Assembly (NCBI RefSeq): GCF_000421145.1
Contig: NZ_ATWH01000003.1
Location: 186,001-250,000 of the forward strand
DNA from: Glaciibacter superstes DSM 21135
Lineage (GTDB): Bacteria; Actinomycetota; Actinomycetes; Actinomycetales; Microbacteriaceae
Direction of reading: 5' to 3'
Length of the DNA stretch: 64,000 bases
In this document: piece after piece, positions 20,372 to 29,186 of the stretch
Layout: the number at the start of each line of letters is the position of its first letter
Numbering within the stretch: the first letter of the stretch is position 1
The notes under the pieces: model-generated
Seen by the model: only the letters and a program-made list of their open reading frames with translations
Database searches by the model: none
What the model was told of the DNA's origin: nothing
Position numbers and translations under genes: made by a program

Positions 20372-21708
20372 CAGACTCCTTCAACTCTTAAAACGGATGC
20401 AACGGTGATGACGGCTTCATTGGCGGCGAGATCGGCGACGGTGGCGGCGAGCGCGGCCTCCGTGGCCTCATGGGTTCCGATGACAAGGGTAGCCGTGGAC
20501 GGAACAGGATCAGCACCGTCGACACCGGGCCGACCGGGATTGATCGACTGCTCGACGAGTTCGAGCGACACCCGATGGTCGCTGAAGACAGTGGCGATGC
20601 TGGCCAGCATACCCGGCGCGTCTGACACCTCCAGGGTGACGGCGTAGCGCGTCGTGACGCTGCCGATCTCGAGAATCGGCAGGTCGGCGTGGCTGGATGC
20701 GGCAAACCCAGGGCCACCGACGACGTGGCGCCTGGCGAGGGAGACCAGGTCGCCGAGCACGGCAGATGCGGTCTCCACTCCCCCGGCGCCTGCGCCGTAG
20801 AACATCAGGCTGCCGGCCGCTTCGGCTTCGACGAACACCGCATTGTTGGCGCCGTGGACGGCGGCGAGCGGGTGGCTGCGATGCACCATGGCGGGATAGA
20901 CCCTGGCTGAGACGCCCTCTTCGCCGGTGGCGGCATCCGTCAGCCGTTCGCAGATCGCCAGCAGTTTGACCACGTAACCGGCCTTCCTGGCCGACTCGAT
21001 CTGCTGCGGCGTGACCTGAGTGATGCCTTCACGGTAAACGGATGCGAGGGGCACAGTGGTGTGGAACGCCAGACTGGCCAGCAGGGCCGCCTTCTGCGCC
21101 GCGTCATACCCGCCGATGTCGGCGGTCGGGTCGGCTTCTGCGTAGCCGAGTTCCGTCGCGGTGGCGAGGGCCTCTTCGAGGGTGTCACCTTCTTCGTCCA
21201 TGCGGTCGAGGATGAAGTTGGTGGTGCCGTTGACGATGCCGAGGATACGGTTCACGCGGTCACCGGCGAGGCTGTCTCGCAGCGGGCGCACGATCGGGAT
21301 GGCGCCGGCGACAGCCGCCTCGTAGTTGAGCTGGGCGCCGACCTGGTCAGCGGCTTCGAACAGTTCCTGGCCGTGTTCGGCCAGGAGCGCCTTGTTGGCG
21401 GTGACGACGTCTGCACCGGAGTTGATCGCGGAGAGGATGTAGGTGCGAGCCGGCTCGATGCCTCCCATCAGCTCGATGACGACGTCGGCGCCGAGAATGA
21501 GCGACTCGGCGTCGGTGGTGAAGAGTTCGCGAGGCAGGTCGACGGTGCGTTCCGCGTCGACGTCGCGCACAAGGATGCCGACCAGGTCGAGAGCCGCTCC
21601 GACCCGGCCCGCGAGTTCGTCTCGCTGCTCGAGCAGCAGACGGGCCACCTGTGCGCCGACGGAGCCGCCGCCGAGGAGCGCCACGCGGAGGTTGCGGTAT
21701 TCGATCAT
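20371..21708 (-). CDS. hom: Homoserine dehydrogenase
   Basis: Reduces aspartate semialdehyde to homoserine. The 445-residue protein has the NAD(P)-binding VALLGGGSVGAQVARLL at residue 9, the catalytic region AAVAGAIPIVRPLRDSL and GIVNGTTNFIL, EADPTADIGGYDAAQKAALLA (key residues Glu, Asp and Lys), and a C-terminal ACT domain (SDAPGMLASIATVFSDH), which in this family gives feedback control by threonine. The start overlaps the lysA stop by 4 bases. Confidence 0.96.
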   Translation of the reverse strand: MIEYRNLRVALLGGGSVGAQVARLLLEQRDELAGRVGAALDLVGILVRDVDAERTVDLPRELFTTDAESLILGADVVIELMGGIEPARTYILSAINSGADVVTANKALLAEHGQELFEAADQVGAQLNYEAAVAGAIPIVRPLRDSLAGDRVNRILGIVNGTTNFILDRMDEEGDTLEEALATATELGYAEADPTADIGGYDAAQKAALLASLAFHTTVPLASVYREGITQVTPQQIESARKAGYVVKLLAICERLTDAATGEEGVSARVYPAMVHRSHPLAAVHGANNAVFVEAEAAGSLMFYGAGAGGVETASAVLGDLVSLARRHVVGGPGFAASSHADLPILEIGSVTTRYAVTLEVSDAPGMLASIATVFSDHRVSLELVEQSINPGRPGVDGADPVPSTATLVIGTHEATEAALAATVADLAANEAVITVASVLRVEGV

Positions 21709-23192
21709 CGAGCGGTGTCCTTCTTTTCGGTGGTCGACTGGCCGCCGTCGGCGGCGTGCCGGGTCGACGTGAACCCGGTGTCTCGGGCGAGGAGGTCGGC
21801 GATGGTCTCGCCGCGCACCAGCACACGCGATTCGCCGTCTTTCACGGCCACGACCGGCGCACGTCCGAGGTAGTTGTAGTTGCTTGAGAGCGACCAGCAG
21901 TATGCCCCGGTGGCGGCAACGGCCAGCAGGTCGCCAGGGGCCACGTCGCCCGGCAGGTAGTCGGAGTCAACCACGATGTCGCCGCTTTCACAGTGCTTTC
22001 CGGCGATGCGCACCAACGCTGGGGTGGCATCCGTCACGCGGTTCGCAATGCGCACGGAGTAGTCGGCGCCGTACAGGGAGGTGCGGGCGTTGTCGCTCAT
22101 GCCACCGTCGACGCTGACGTAGAGGCGGGATGCGCCGTTCACGTCGACAGACTTGATGGTGCCGGCCTCGTAGAGGGTGATACCGGCCGGTCCGATGATG
22201 GCGCGGCCGGGTTCGAACGCGAGGGCAGGCAACGGGATGTCGTGGGTGGCGCATTCCGTAGCAACGGCGTCAATGATGTGGGCGGCCAGGATGCCGGTCG
22301 GGGTGGGTTCGTCTGCACTGGTGTATGCGATACCGAAGCCGCCGCCGAGGTTGAGTTCTGGAACGGGGCCATCGGCCAGGAGCGCTGCGTGCACCGCAAT
22401 CAGGCGGCTGGCGGCTTCGGCAAAGCCTTCCGCGCCGAATATCTGGGAGCCGATGTGGCCGTGGAGGCCGAGGAAGCGCAGGCCCGGCTCGCGGCGAATC
22501 GACGCGACAAGTGCCGGGGCGTCTTCGAGCACGATGCCGAACTTCTGGTCTTCGTGTGCGGTAGCGAGGAACTCGTGGGTGTGTGCGTGCACGCCACTGT
22601 TCACTCGCAGGCGCACGGCCTGCACGATTCCGTGCCGGGTGGCGGCTGCGGCGACGCGCTCGATCTCGATGGCGCTGTCGATGACGATGGTGCCGACGCC
22701 GACCCGGGTGGCGTCGTCGATCTCGGTGAGCGACTTGTTGTTGCCGTGGAAGCCGAGGCGTGACGGGTCGACTCCTGCCGCGAGGGCCACTTGGAGTTCG
22801 CCTCCGCTGCACACGTCGATGTTCAGTCCGTCGGCGATCATCCAGCGGGCGACCTCTGTGGAGAGGAATGCCTTTCCCGCGTAGTAGACGCGAGCGGTGG
22901 TGCCGATGCGGCGCGCCTCGGTCTCGAATGCGTGACGGAACTCAGTTGCGCGATCGCGCGCATCCGTTTCGTCGACGACGTAAAGCGGTGTGCCGTGTTC
23001 GGCGACAAGCGCGGAGGCGGTGACGCCGCCGATGGTGAGTTCGCCGGTCTCGGCGCGGTCGGCTGACGACGGCCAGAGTCCGGCGGAAAGGGCGTTCGCG
23101 TCGTGGGGCTCGCGAAGCCAGACTGGCGCGAGCGGATTGCCCTGCAGGGCGGCTCGGGGTGCGTGTTCAGGTGCGGGTGGAGTGGTGGCCAC
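21705..23192 (-). CDS. lysA: Diaminopimelate decarboxylase
   Basis: PLP enzyme of the alanine racemase fold making lysine from meso-diaminopimelate. It shows the PLP lysine in VYYAGKAFLS (about residue 100), HGHIGSQIF, GGGFGIAY, EPGRAII and the C-terminal GAYCWSLSSNYN. The frame opens at a GTG at 23231, but a second GTG at 23192 has GTGAGG at good spacing and is preferred, giving 495 residues. It heads the overlapping chain lysA-hom-thrC-thrB. A -10-like TAGAAT at 23310-23315 on the minus strand is a possible promoter. argS, its usual upstream neighbour, is displaced by about 6 kb. Confidence 0.94.
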   Translation of the reverse strand: MATTPPAPEHAPRAALQGNPLAPVWLREPHDANALSAGLWPSSADRAETGELTIGGVTASALVAEHGTPLYVVDETDARDRATEFRHAFETEARRIGTTARVYYAGKAFLSTEVARWMIADGLNIDVCSGGELQVALAAGVDPSRLGFHGNNKSLTEIDDATRVGVGTIVIDSAIEIERVAAAATRHGIVQAVRLRVNSGVHAHTHEFLATAHEDQKFGIVLEDAPALVASIRREPGLRFLGLHGHIGSQIFGAEGFAEAASRLIAVHAALLADGPVPELNLGGGFGIAYTSADEPTPTGILAAHIIDAVATECATHDIPLPALAFEPGRAIIGPAGITLYEAGTIKSVDVNGASRLYVSVDGGMSDNARTSLYGADYSVRIANRVTDATPALVRIAGKHCESGDIVVDSDYLPGDVAPGDLLAVAATGAYCWSLSSNYNYLGRAPVVAVKDGESRVLVRGETIADLLARDTGFTSTRHAADGGQSTTEKKDTAR

Positions 23193-23482
23193 GGGTGAAA
23201 ACCTCACGGGAAGATCGAGTGGGTGTCTCACTGTGTGGCGAGCGAACCCGGGTTGGTCCCTGAAGCCAGTGAAGAGAGTCGCCTGTCTGCTGTGGAGGCG
23301 GATACCAGAATTCTAGCGAACGCGGATTGCGCGTGCCGAATTGTGACGCAGGCGGATTCAGGATGGCGACCGGCTGCACGAGGCCTCAACGTGCAGGTTT
23401 CAGCGTAATGCGTGAAATATGCCGCCCGTGGCATAGACGGCCTCTTCGCTGGGTGAGGCGCCTTGAGTTCTCCTCTGCGTTG

Positions 23483-24172
23483 CTAGCGGTCGGTGACCGG
23501 AGGCCGGTAGTGCCGCAGCCAGACTTCGGTTTGGGCGACGTGGGCCGCAGCCGCGGCAGAGGCGGCCACCGGATCACGGCCGATGATCGCGCCGGCTATC
23601 GCTCTGTGCCCGAGATCGCTGATCCGTTTGAGCTCGGGGCCCTCCGGCAGTTCGAAGACCTGGTAGGCACGTGACCGGCCGCGGAAGACACCGAGCAGGG
23701 CCATCAATGTCGGGTTGCCGCCCAGCTGCGCGATGGCGGCATGAAAGCTCGCATCGAGCGAGGACGCCAGCTCGGGGTCGGATGTCGCTTCCATCTCCTC
23801 AATCAGCCGTGTGAGATCAGCTTCGGCGGCATCCGTCAACCGTGCTGCGGCCTGCGCTGCCGCGTGTGACTCCAGCACCCTCCGAAGTTCGTACATGTCC
23901 AGCAGGCCGGACAGCGGCAGCAGGTCGACGGTGAGCGCGAGCGAGCCGACGATTTCCTCCGGCCGCAGTTGCGATACATAGGTGCCCGAGCCATGCCGCG
24001 ATTCGATCACGCCGAGGGCGGACAGCATCCGGACCGCCTCGCGAAGCGAGCCCCTCGACACACCGAGTTCGTCGCAGAGATCTGACTCAGGCGGGAACTT
24101 CGCCCCTGCCTCGAGTCGTCCGGAGGCGATCATGTGCCGCAGTCCGTGAAAGGCACTGTCAACCGCCGACAT
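23483..24172 (-). CDS. FadR-like GntR family regulator
   Basis: A 229-residue repressor. The N-terminal winged helix (about residues 8-72) contains FPPESDLCDELGVSRGSLR and HGSGTYVS. It is followed by an all-helical FCD domain with DASFHAAIAQLGGNP and the late histidines LGHRAIAGAI typical of its metal and effector site. GAGAGGA lies before the ATG at 24172. It diverges from the aminotransferase and ABC operon and probably responds to that operon's substrate. A near-perfect operator lies between them. The effector is unknown; FCD regulators often bind small organic acids or sugar acids. Confidence 0.9.
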   Translation of the reverse strand: MSAVDSAFHGLRHMIASGRLEAGAKFPPESDLCDELGVSRGSLREAVRMLSALGVIESRHGSGTYVSQLRPEEIVGSLALTVDLLPLSGLLDMYELRRVLESHAAAQAAARLTDAAEADLTRLIEEMEATSDPELASSLDASFHAAIAQLGGNPTLMALLGVFRGRSRAYQVFELPEGPELKRISDLGHRAIAGAIIGRDPVAASAAAAAHVAQTEVWLRHYRPPVTDR

Positions 24173-24195
24173 GGCGCGTCCTCTCGTTCGGTCTC

Positions 24196-24218
24196 GTTGG
24201 CACCACACTAGTGCCAAC
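24196..24218. promoter_or_regulatory. Operator-like inverted repeat for the GntR regulator
   Basis: Perfect 8-bp arms GTTGGCAC and GTGCCAAC are separated by seven bases in the divergent region, about 25 bases upstream of the regulator start. It directly precedes a candidate plus-strand -35 (TTGACG, 24220-24225). The form and position match FadR/GntR operators. Confidence 0.7.
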
Positions 24219-24233
24219 TTTGACGCGGATCAG

Positions 24234-24252
24234 AAAGTCATTAGATGACTTT
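24234..24252. promoter_or_regulatory. Second inverted repeat over the candidate -10 of the aminotransferase operon
   Basis: Perfect 8-bp arms AAAGTCAT and ATGACTTT with a three-base centre TAG. It covers the likely -10 region (TTAGAT or TAGATG) that follows TTGACG. It may be a second regulator site or a leader stem-loop near the transcript start; its sequence differs from the upstream operator. Confidence 0.5.
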
Positions 24253-24373
24253 TCGGCAGAAGACCTTTATGCTCGCTATCCACAGCTCTGAAACAACGTC
24301 GTCCTCGAAGTCATCGAATCTCTGTCGTCGTTTGTTCCGGCCCACACCCAGCAGATTGGACTCGAGCGGCCCC

Positions 24374-25603
24374 ATGACCACAGCACTCATTACGGCACCA
24401 GCCGCCCTTACCTTGCCAGACGGGCGTCCGGCGCGGGCCGCGTGGAGCCTCGACACCGTCTCCGTGCACATCAACCACGGCTCGTTCGGCGCCGTGCCGC
24501 TGGTGGCCCAGGAACATCAGAACACGCTGCGCGCCGAGATGGATGCCGCACCGGTGGCGTGGTTTCCCACACTGCCCGGCCTGGTGAGGGAAGCGCGCAC
24601 CAGCATTGCCCGATTCCTCGGCATCGACCCGTCGAGAACCGCCATGGTGCCCAATGCCAGCGCAGGGGCGAGCGTGGTCTATACAAGCCTGCCGGTGCGC
24701 ACCGGCGTCGAGATAGTGGTCACCAATCACGGTTACGGGGCCGTCACCATGGGTGCGGAGCGGCTGGCCAGGCGGTGGGGCGGCACCGTTCGCACGGCGC
24801 ACATCCCGTTGAACGCTACTGCGGCCGAGGCCCACGATGCCATCGTTGCAGAGTTCAGCGACTCGACCGGTCTGGTCGTCATAGACCAGATCACATCGCC
24901 AACCGCCAGGCTCCTGCCGGTCGACACCGTCTCCGCCGAGGCCAAGCGCCGCGGAATCCCGGTGTTCGTCGATGGCGCCCATGTGCCAGGTCTTTACGAC
25001 CGGCCTCTGGATGGCGTCGACTGTGACTTCTGGGTCGGCAACCTGCACAAGTTCGGCTGTGCCCCGCGCGGCGCATCGGTGCTGGTCGGCCGGGGGCCAC
25101 TCGCCGACGAACTGTACCCGCTCATTGACTCCTGGGGCGCTCCGTACCCGTTCCCTGAGCGCTTCGACACCCAGGGCACGCTTGACCAGACCAGCTACCT
25201 GGCTGCCCCCACATCGCTCTCCTTCATCGAGGAGACCTGGGGCTGGTCGAACGCCCGCCAATATATGACCGAGCTGGCCGATTACGCCGAGTCGATCATC
25301 GCGGAGGCCTTCACGGCCGCCACCGGCGACGACCACCTGGTCGATGCCGGTATGCCGGTGAACGCGTTGAGACTGGTCAGGCTGCCGCGGGGCCTGGCCG
25401 GCTCCCACCCCGAGGCCGACGCCCTCCGCGACCGTGCCGTCGACGAGCTCGGGCTCGAGGGAGCCTTCACGTGCTTTGACGGCGTCGGCTACTTCCGCTT
25501 GTCGACACACGTGTACAACACCCCTGCCGACTTCGAATATTTCGCCGAACGCTGCGTTCCAGCGCTCGGCGATTGGGCACGCGAAGCACTGCGCGCGTTG
25601 TAA
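24374..25603 (+). CDS. Class V aminotransferase-fold PLP enzyme (isopenicillin N epimerase-like)
   Basis: A 409-residue PLP enzyme of fold type I. The N-terminal VHINHGSFGAVP, central VFVDGAHVPG (PLP-ring Asp-Ala-His) and the Schiff-base lysine in FWVGNLHKFGCAPRG identify the isopenicillin N epimerase/CefD-like branch of class V. Family members include epimerases, desulfurases, C-S lyases and aminotransferases, so the reaction is not assigned. The ATG at 24374 lacks a strong ribosome binding site, although the frame is open from 24245. It is the first gene of an operon with an ABC importer, so it probably acts on the imported compound. Confidence 0.85.
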   Translation: MTTALITAPAALTLPDGRPARAAWSLDTVSVHINHGSFGAVPLVAQEHQNTLRAEMDAAPVAWFPTLPGLVREARTSIARFLGIDPSRTAMVPNASAGASVVYTSLPVRTGVEIVVTNHGYGAVTMGAERLARRWGGTVRTAHIPLNATAAEAHDAIVAEFSDSTGLVVIDQITSPTARLLPVDTVSAEAKRRGIPVFVDGAHVPGLYDRPLDGVDCDFWVGNLHKFGCAPRGASVLVGRGPLADELYPLIDSWGAPYPFPERFDTQGTLDQTSYLAAPTSLSFIEETWGWSNARQYMTELADYAESIIAEAFTAATGDDHLVDAGMPVNALRLVRLPRGLAGSHPEADALRDRAVDELGLEGAFTCFDGVGYFRLSTHVYNTPADFEYFAERCVPALGDWAREALRAL

Positions 25604-25629
25604 CCGACCCAGGAGAAGCACCACCCATC

Positions 25630-26943
25630 ATGAAAAGAGGAATCGTGGCTCACAAGAAGTTGTTCACAGGTCTCGGCCTCGGCCTCGCGGCAGCGCTCGC
25701 GTTGACCGGGTGCACAGGCAGCTCCGACGACGGCACCGTCACCCTGCAGATGGTCGAGAGTCTGACGAACCCCGCGCGCACTGACGTGATCAAGGGCCTC
25801 ATCTCGGACTTCGAGGCGGAGAACCCGGACATCAAGGTCGAGCTGATCTCCCCGCCGACCGACCAGGCAGACCAGAAGATCCAGCAGATGCTGCAGTCGG
25901 GCAGCGGGGTGGATGTGCTCGAAGTCAGGGACATCACCGTCGGCCCGTTCGCGACCAACGGGTGGCTGCACAACATGTCAGACGAGCTCGCGGACTGGTC
26001 GGGCTGGGAGAACCTGACTGATAACGCGGCGAAGTATGCGAAGAACGCCGACGGCGAAACCTTCTACGTGCCGTACGGCTTCTACGGCCTGAGCCTCTTC
26101 TACCGCACTGACCTGGTCGAGGAGGCTGGCTTCGACGGACCGCCGGCCAGCTGGGATGACCTGCTGGAGCAGGCCTCCGCGATCCAGGACCCGGGCAAGA
26201 ACCAATTCGGTTACGCGTTCCGCGGCGGCACCAACGGCAATTCGAACGTCGTCGTCGCCATCGAGGCCTATTTGGCCGACCAGATCGATGAAGACAACGC
26301 CTTCAAACTCACCGATGGCAGCACCATCTTCGCCGCTCCGGAAGCGCGTGACGCACTGAAGACCTATTTCTCGATCTTCGAGGAAGCGTCTCCCCCGTCA
26401 TCCGTCGCGTGGGGGTACCCCGAAATGGTGGAAGCCTTCTCCAACGGCTCCACCGCGTTCCTGCTCCAGGATCCGGAAGTCATCGCCACCGTCGGCCAGT
26501 CTGAGGCGATCGGCGCCGACCAGTGGAACACGGCTCCATTGCTCACGGGCCCGACCGGCAAAGCCATCCAGCCAATGGCCACCGCCGGCTGGGGCACCGC
26601 TGAGGCGAGCGAGCACAAGGAGGAGGCAGCCAAGTTGATCGCCTTCCTCTCCGAGGGTGAGGCATCCACCACCTTCGCCGAGCAGAACTCGCTGGTTCCG
26701 ATCCTGAAGGATGCGGCAGAGAGCGAGTTCTACAAGACCGGCGCGTGGGCGAGCTACGTCACCATGAACGAGAACCCGGATACTTATATCACCGCCGTGC
26801 AGCCGCGTGACTCTGCCTGGTGGACCGAGTGGATCCAGAAGTCCGACTCCGAGCTCCAGCAGGTGCTGATCGGGCAGATGACGCAGGAGGAACTTCTCGA
26901 AAGCTGGGACGCGTACTGGGTCGAAAAATGGAAGAACGAGTAG
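25630..26943 (+). CDS. Extracellular solute-binding lipoprotein of a carbohydrate-type ABC importer
   Basis: A 437-residue family 1 binding protein. A Lys/Arg-rich start, hydrophobic stretch and lipobox LTGC (Cys about residue 27) mark a lipoprotein on the outer face of the membrane. The body has typical features such as the lobe segment SGSGVDVLEVRDI, the YVPYGFYGLSLFYRTDL hinge strand and a Trp-rich C-terminus (WWTEW, YWVEKWK). AGGAGA lies 13 bases before the ATG; a GTG 15 bases further in is an alternative. The ligand is unknown, and pairing with a PLP enzyme suggests an amino-containing compound. Confidence 0.9.
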   Translation: MKRGIVAHKKLFTGLGLGLAAALALTGCTGSSDDGTVTLQMVESLTNPARTDVIKGLISDFEAENPDIKVELISPPTDQADQKIQQMLQSGSGVDVLEVRDITVGPFATNGWLHNMSDELADWSGWENLTDNAAKYAKNADGETFYVPYGFYGLSLFYRTDLVEEAGFDGPPASWDDLLEQASAIQDPGKNQFGYAFRGGTNGNSNVVVAIEAYLADQIDEDNAFKLTDGSTIFAAPEARDALKTYFSIFEEASPPSSVAWGYPEMVEAFSNGSTAFLLQDPEVIATVGQSEAIGADQWNTAPLLTGPTGKAIQPMATAGWGTAEASEHKEEAAKLIAFLSEGEASTTFAEQNSLVPILKDAAESEFYKTGAWASYVTMNENPDTYITAVQPRDSAWWTEWIQKSDSELQQVLIGQMTQEELLESWDAYWVEKWKNE

Positions 26944-26955
26944 GCCACGCACCTG

Positions 26956-27936
26956 ATGCAACAAAAAGTCACTGATTCAGTGGAGCGCCCGTCGGCCGAC
27001 GCGGGCGCTCCCGTTGCGCTGCACGGGAGCACCGCCACACGGCGGAGGCGCTCGTTCACCGTGCGGAAGGGACTCGCCATCCTCGCGTTCCTCGCCCCCG
27101 CAATCGTCTTCGTCACGGTGTTCATCTACTACCCGATGATCTCCGGAAGCCAGATGGCGTTTCGCAACTGGAACCTGACTAACCTCACGGATACCTCGTG
27201 GGTCGGATTGAAAAACTTCGAAGCGATCTTCGCCGACCCGGTCTTCTACACGGTGCTCTGGAACACCGTGGTCTGGGTCTTCGGCTCCATCATTCCGCAA
27301 TTCGTCATCGGCTTCGCGATCGCACTCTGGCTTCGCCGGCGGTTCCGCTTTCGCGGCCTGTACCAGGCCCTCATCTTTTTTCCGTGGGCGATCTCCGGAT
27401 TCTTGATCGGCATCCTGTTTCGCTGGATGTTCAACAGCGAATTCGGTGTGATCAACGATCTGCTCAGCAAGGTCGGACTGATCGATACGCCGATCCCCTG
27501 GCTCGCAGACCCCGGCTCTGCCATGGTCGCCGTCACAATCGCCAATGTCTGGTACGGCGTGACGTTCTTCGCCATCATGATTCTCGCTGCTCTACAGTCC
27601 GTGCCGGAGGAGCTCTTCGAGGCCGGATCCCTCGACGGAGCCGGCAAGGCCCGCATGCTGTTCCAGATCACGATCCCGTACATCCGTGTCACTCTCGGAC
27701 TCACTGTGTTGCTGCGGGTGATCTGGATCTTCAACTTCCCAGACATCATCTGGGCCATGACCGGAGGCGGTCCTGCAAATCAGACCCACATCATGACGAC
27801 CTGGATGATCAAGACGACTCAACGCGGCGACTACGGGCAAGCGTCGGCAATCGGACTCATCGTCGTGGCGATCCTCATCGTGTTCTCGGCGTTCTACCTG
27901 CTGGCCATGCGCGAGAAGAAGGAGGTGAACTCGTGA
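26956..27936 (+). CDS. ABC importer permease, MalF type
   Basis: A 326-residue permease with six membrane segments starting at about residue 42 (LAILAFLAPAIVFVTVFIYY). The cytoplasmic EAA coupling loop is present (EELFEAGSLDGAGKARMLF). It has the FNFPDIIWAMTGGGPANQT signature of sugar-type MalF/UgpA permeases. It lies 12 bases after the binding-protein gene and overlaps the next permease by 4 bases. Confidence 0.92.
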   Translation: MQQKVTDSVERPSADAGAPVALHGSTATRRRRSFTVRKGLAILAFLAPAIVFVTVFIYYPMISGSQMAFRNWNLTNLTDTSWVGLKNFEAIFADPVFYTVLWNTVVWVFGSIIPQFVIGFAIALWLRRRFRFRGLYQALIFFPWAISGFLIGILFRWMFNSEFGVINDLLSKVGLIDTPIPWLADPGSAMVAVTIANVWYGVTFFAIMILAALQSVPEELFEAGSLDGAGKARMLFQITIPYIRVTLGLTVLLRVIWIFNFPDIIWAMTGGGPANQTHIMTTWMIKTTQRGDYGQASAIGLIVVAILIVFSAFYLLAMREKKEVNS

Positions 27937-28769
27937 TCAATCGGGAGACTATGCCGTCACGGATCATCCGCATCGTGTTCCTCGCCCTGTGGCTGGTCAT
28001 CACGGTCTTTCCGCTGTACTGGATCGTGATCACGTCGCTGAAGACGCCGGGAGCGATCTTCAGTTATCCGCTGACGTACTGGCCGGAGGTGTTCTCCCTC
28101 GAGAACTACGTCGGTCTGTTCGAGAAGGCGCAGTTCGGGACCTACATCGGCAACAGCCTGCTGGTTGCGACGGTCGCGGCATCCGTCGCCACCCTGATCT
28201 CGATGCTCTCTGCCTACGTCCTGGCGCGCTTTGAGTTCCGGAGTAAGGGCGCCATCATGATGGCGTTCCTCGTCACCCAGATGATTCCAGCATTCATCGC
28301 GCTCGGACCCCTCTACCTGATGATGGTGGAACTGAATCTCGTTGACACGAAGTTCGGCCTGATGTTGATCTACATCGCGGTCTGCATTCCGTTCTGCACG
28401 ATCATGTTGCGCGGCTTCTTCGCCAATGTGCCTGATGCGCTCGAAGAGGCGGCAATGATCGACGGATGCTCACGCATCGGCGCGCTTTTCAAGGTGATCG
28501 TACCGGTCATGAAGCCGGGTATCGTCGCGGCATTCATCTTCAACTTCGTGAACTGCTGGAACGAGCTCTTCCTATCGGTCACGCTGATGAACCGGGAGGA
28601 GAACAAGACGATCCCGACCGCTCTGAACGGCTTCATCTCCAGCTTCAACATCGACTGGGGTTCGATGTCTGCGGCTGCAGTGCTCACGATCATCCCGACC
28701 ATGATTCTGTTCGCGTTCGCCAGCCGTTACATCGTGCAGGGCCTGACGGCCGGGGCGGTCAAGGGCTGA
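27933..28769 (+). CDS. ABC importer permease, MalG type
   Basis: A 278-residue second permease. AAGGAGG at ideal spacing fixes the GTG at 27933, which overlaps the previous stop (GTGA). It has six membrane segments, the EAA loop DALEEAAMIDGCSRIGALF and the C-terminal ASRYIVQGLTAGAVKG typical of MalG permeases. No ATPase gene follows; the operon ends here and convergent genes begin, so a shared ATPase of the MsiK type encoded elsewhere is likely. Confidence 0.92.
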   Translation: MINRETMPSRIIRIVFLALWLVITVFPLYWIVITSLKTPGAIFSYPLTYWPEVFSLENYVGLFEKAQFGTYIGNSLLVATVAASVATLISMLSAYVLARFEFRSKGAIMMAFLVTQMIPAFIALGPLYLMMVELNLVDTKFGLMLIYIAVCIPFCTIMLRGFFANVPDALEEAAMIDGCSRIGALFKVIVPVMKPGIVAAFIFNFVNCWNELFLSVTLMNREENKTIPTALNGFISSFNIDWGSMSAAAVLTIIPTMILFAFASRYIVQGLTAGAVKG

Positions 28770-28810
28770 CGAACAGGAACGCTTTCAGGTCAGGTTGCTT
28801 CAACGCCAAA

Positions 28811-29116
28811 TCACGTCGTCGCTGCCAGTTCCGTCAATTCAACAGACTCCACCGTTTCGGCAATACAGGACTCGGGTGAGAACATCACCGTCGACCCGCT
28901 CCCTTCCCAGATGCGCCGCATCTTCGTCAGGAACACTTCCGCTTCCCTGACGCTGCCGAATTCGAGGTCGATCATGACGAAGTTCGGATTGCTGACGGAC
29001 CGCTGCACTGTGTAGCGAATCACCCCAGAGTCTCGCCGCTTCGCCGGATCGGCGTCGAATGCTCGTTTCCAGCGCGCGAAGTCAGGAACGGGATGTTGAA
29101 TTCGCAGGGTAACCAC
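28811..29116 (-). CDS. Small protein of unknown function, possibly a ferredoxin-like dimeric barrel
   Basis: 101 residues, soluble, no signal peptide. The pattern of strands and helices (VTLRIQHPVPDFARWKRAF, IRYTVQRSV, FVMIDLEFGSVREAEVFL) resembles alpha/beta dimeric-barrel proteins such as antibiotic-biosynthesis monooxygenase relatives, but no catalytic motif is recognised. The frame opens at a GTG at 29131, yet GGGAGG lies 6 bases before the GTG at 29116, which is therefore preferred. The upstream gene on this strand is the LmeA-like gene, 70 bases away. Confidence 0.65.
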   Translation of the reverse strand: MVTLRIQHPVPDFARWKRAFDADPAKRRDSGVIRYTVQRSVSNPNFVMIDLEFGSVREAEVFLTKMRRIWEGSGSTVMFSPESCIAETVESVELTELAATT

Positions 29117-29186
29117 GATGACCTCCCTCACAAGATGAGTTGACCTCAGAATAGACCTGACGGCCAGGTTTTGTGATGCTTTTCGA

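Noticed and set aside
27198..27932. Long upstream extension of the second permease frame
   Set aside because: It overlaps the first permease in another frame; an ideal Shine-Dalgarno fixes the start at 27933.
28770..28810. Terminator after the aminotransferase-ABC operon
   Set aside because: No hairpin of convincing length is visible in the short convergent gap.
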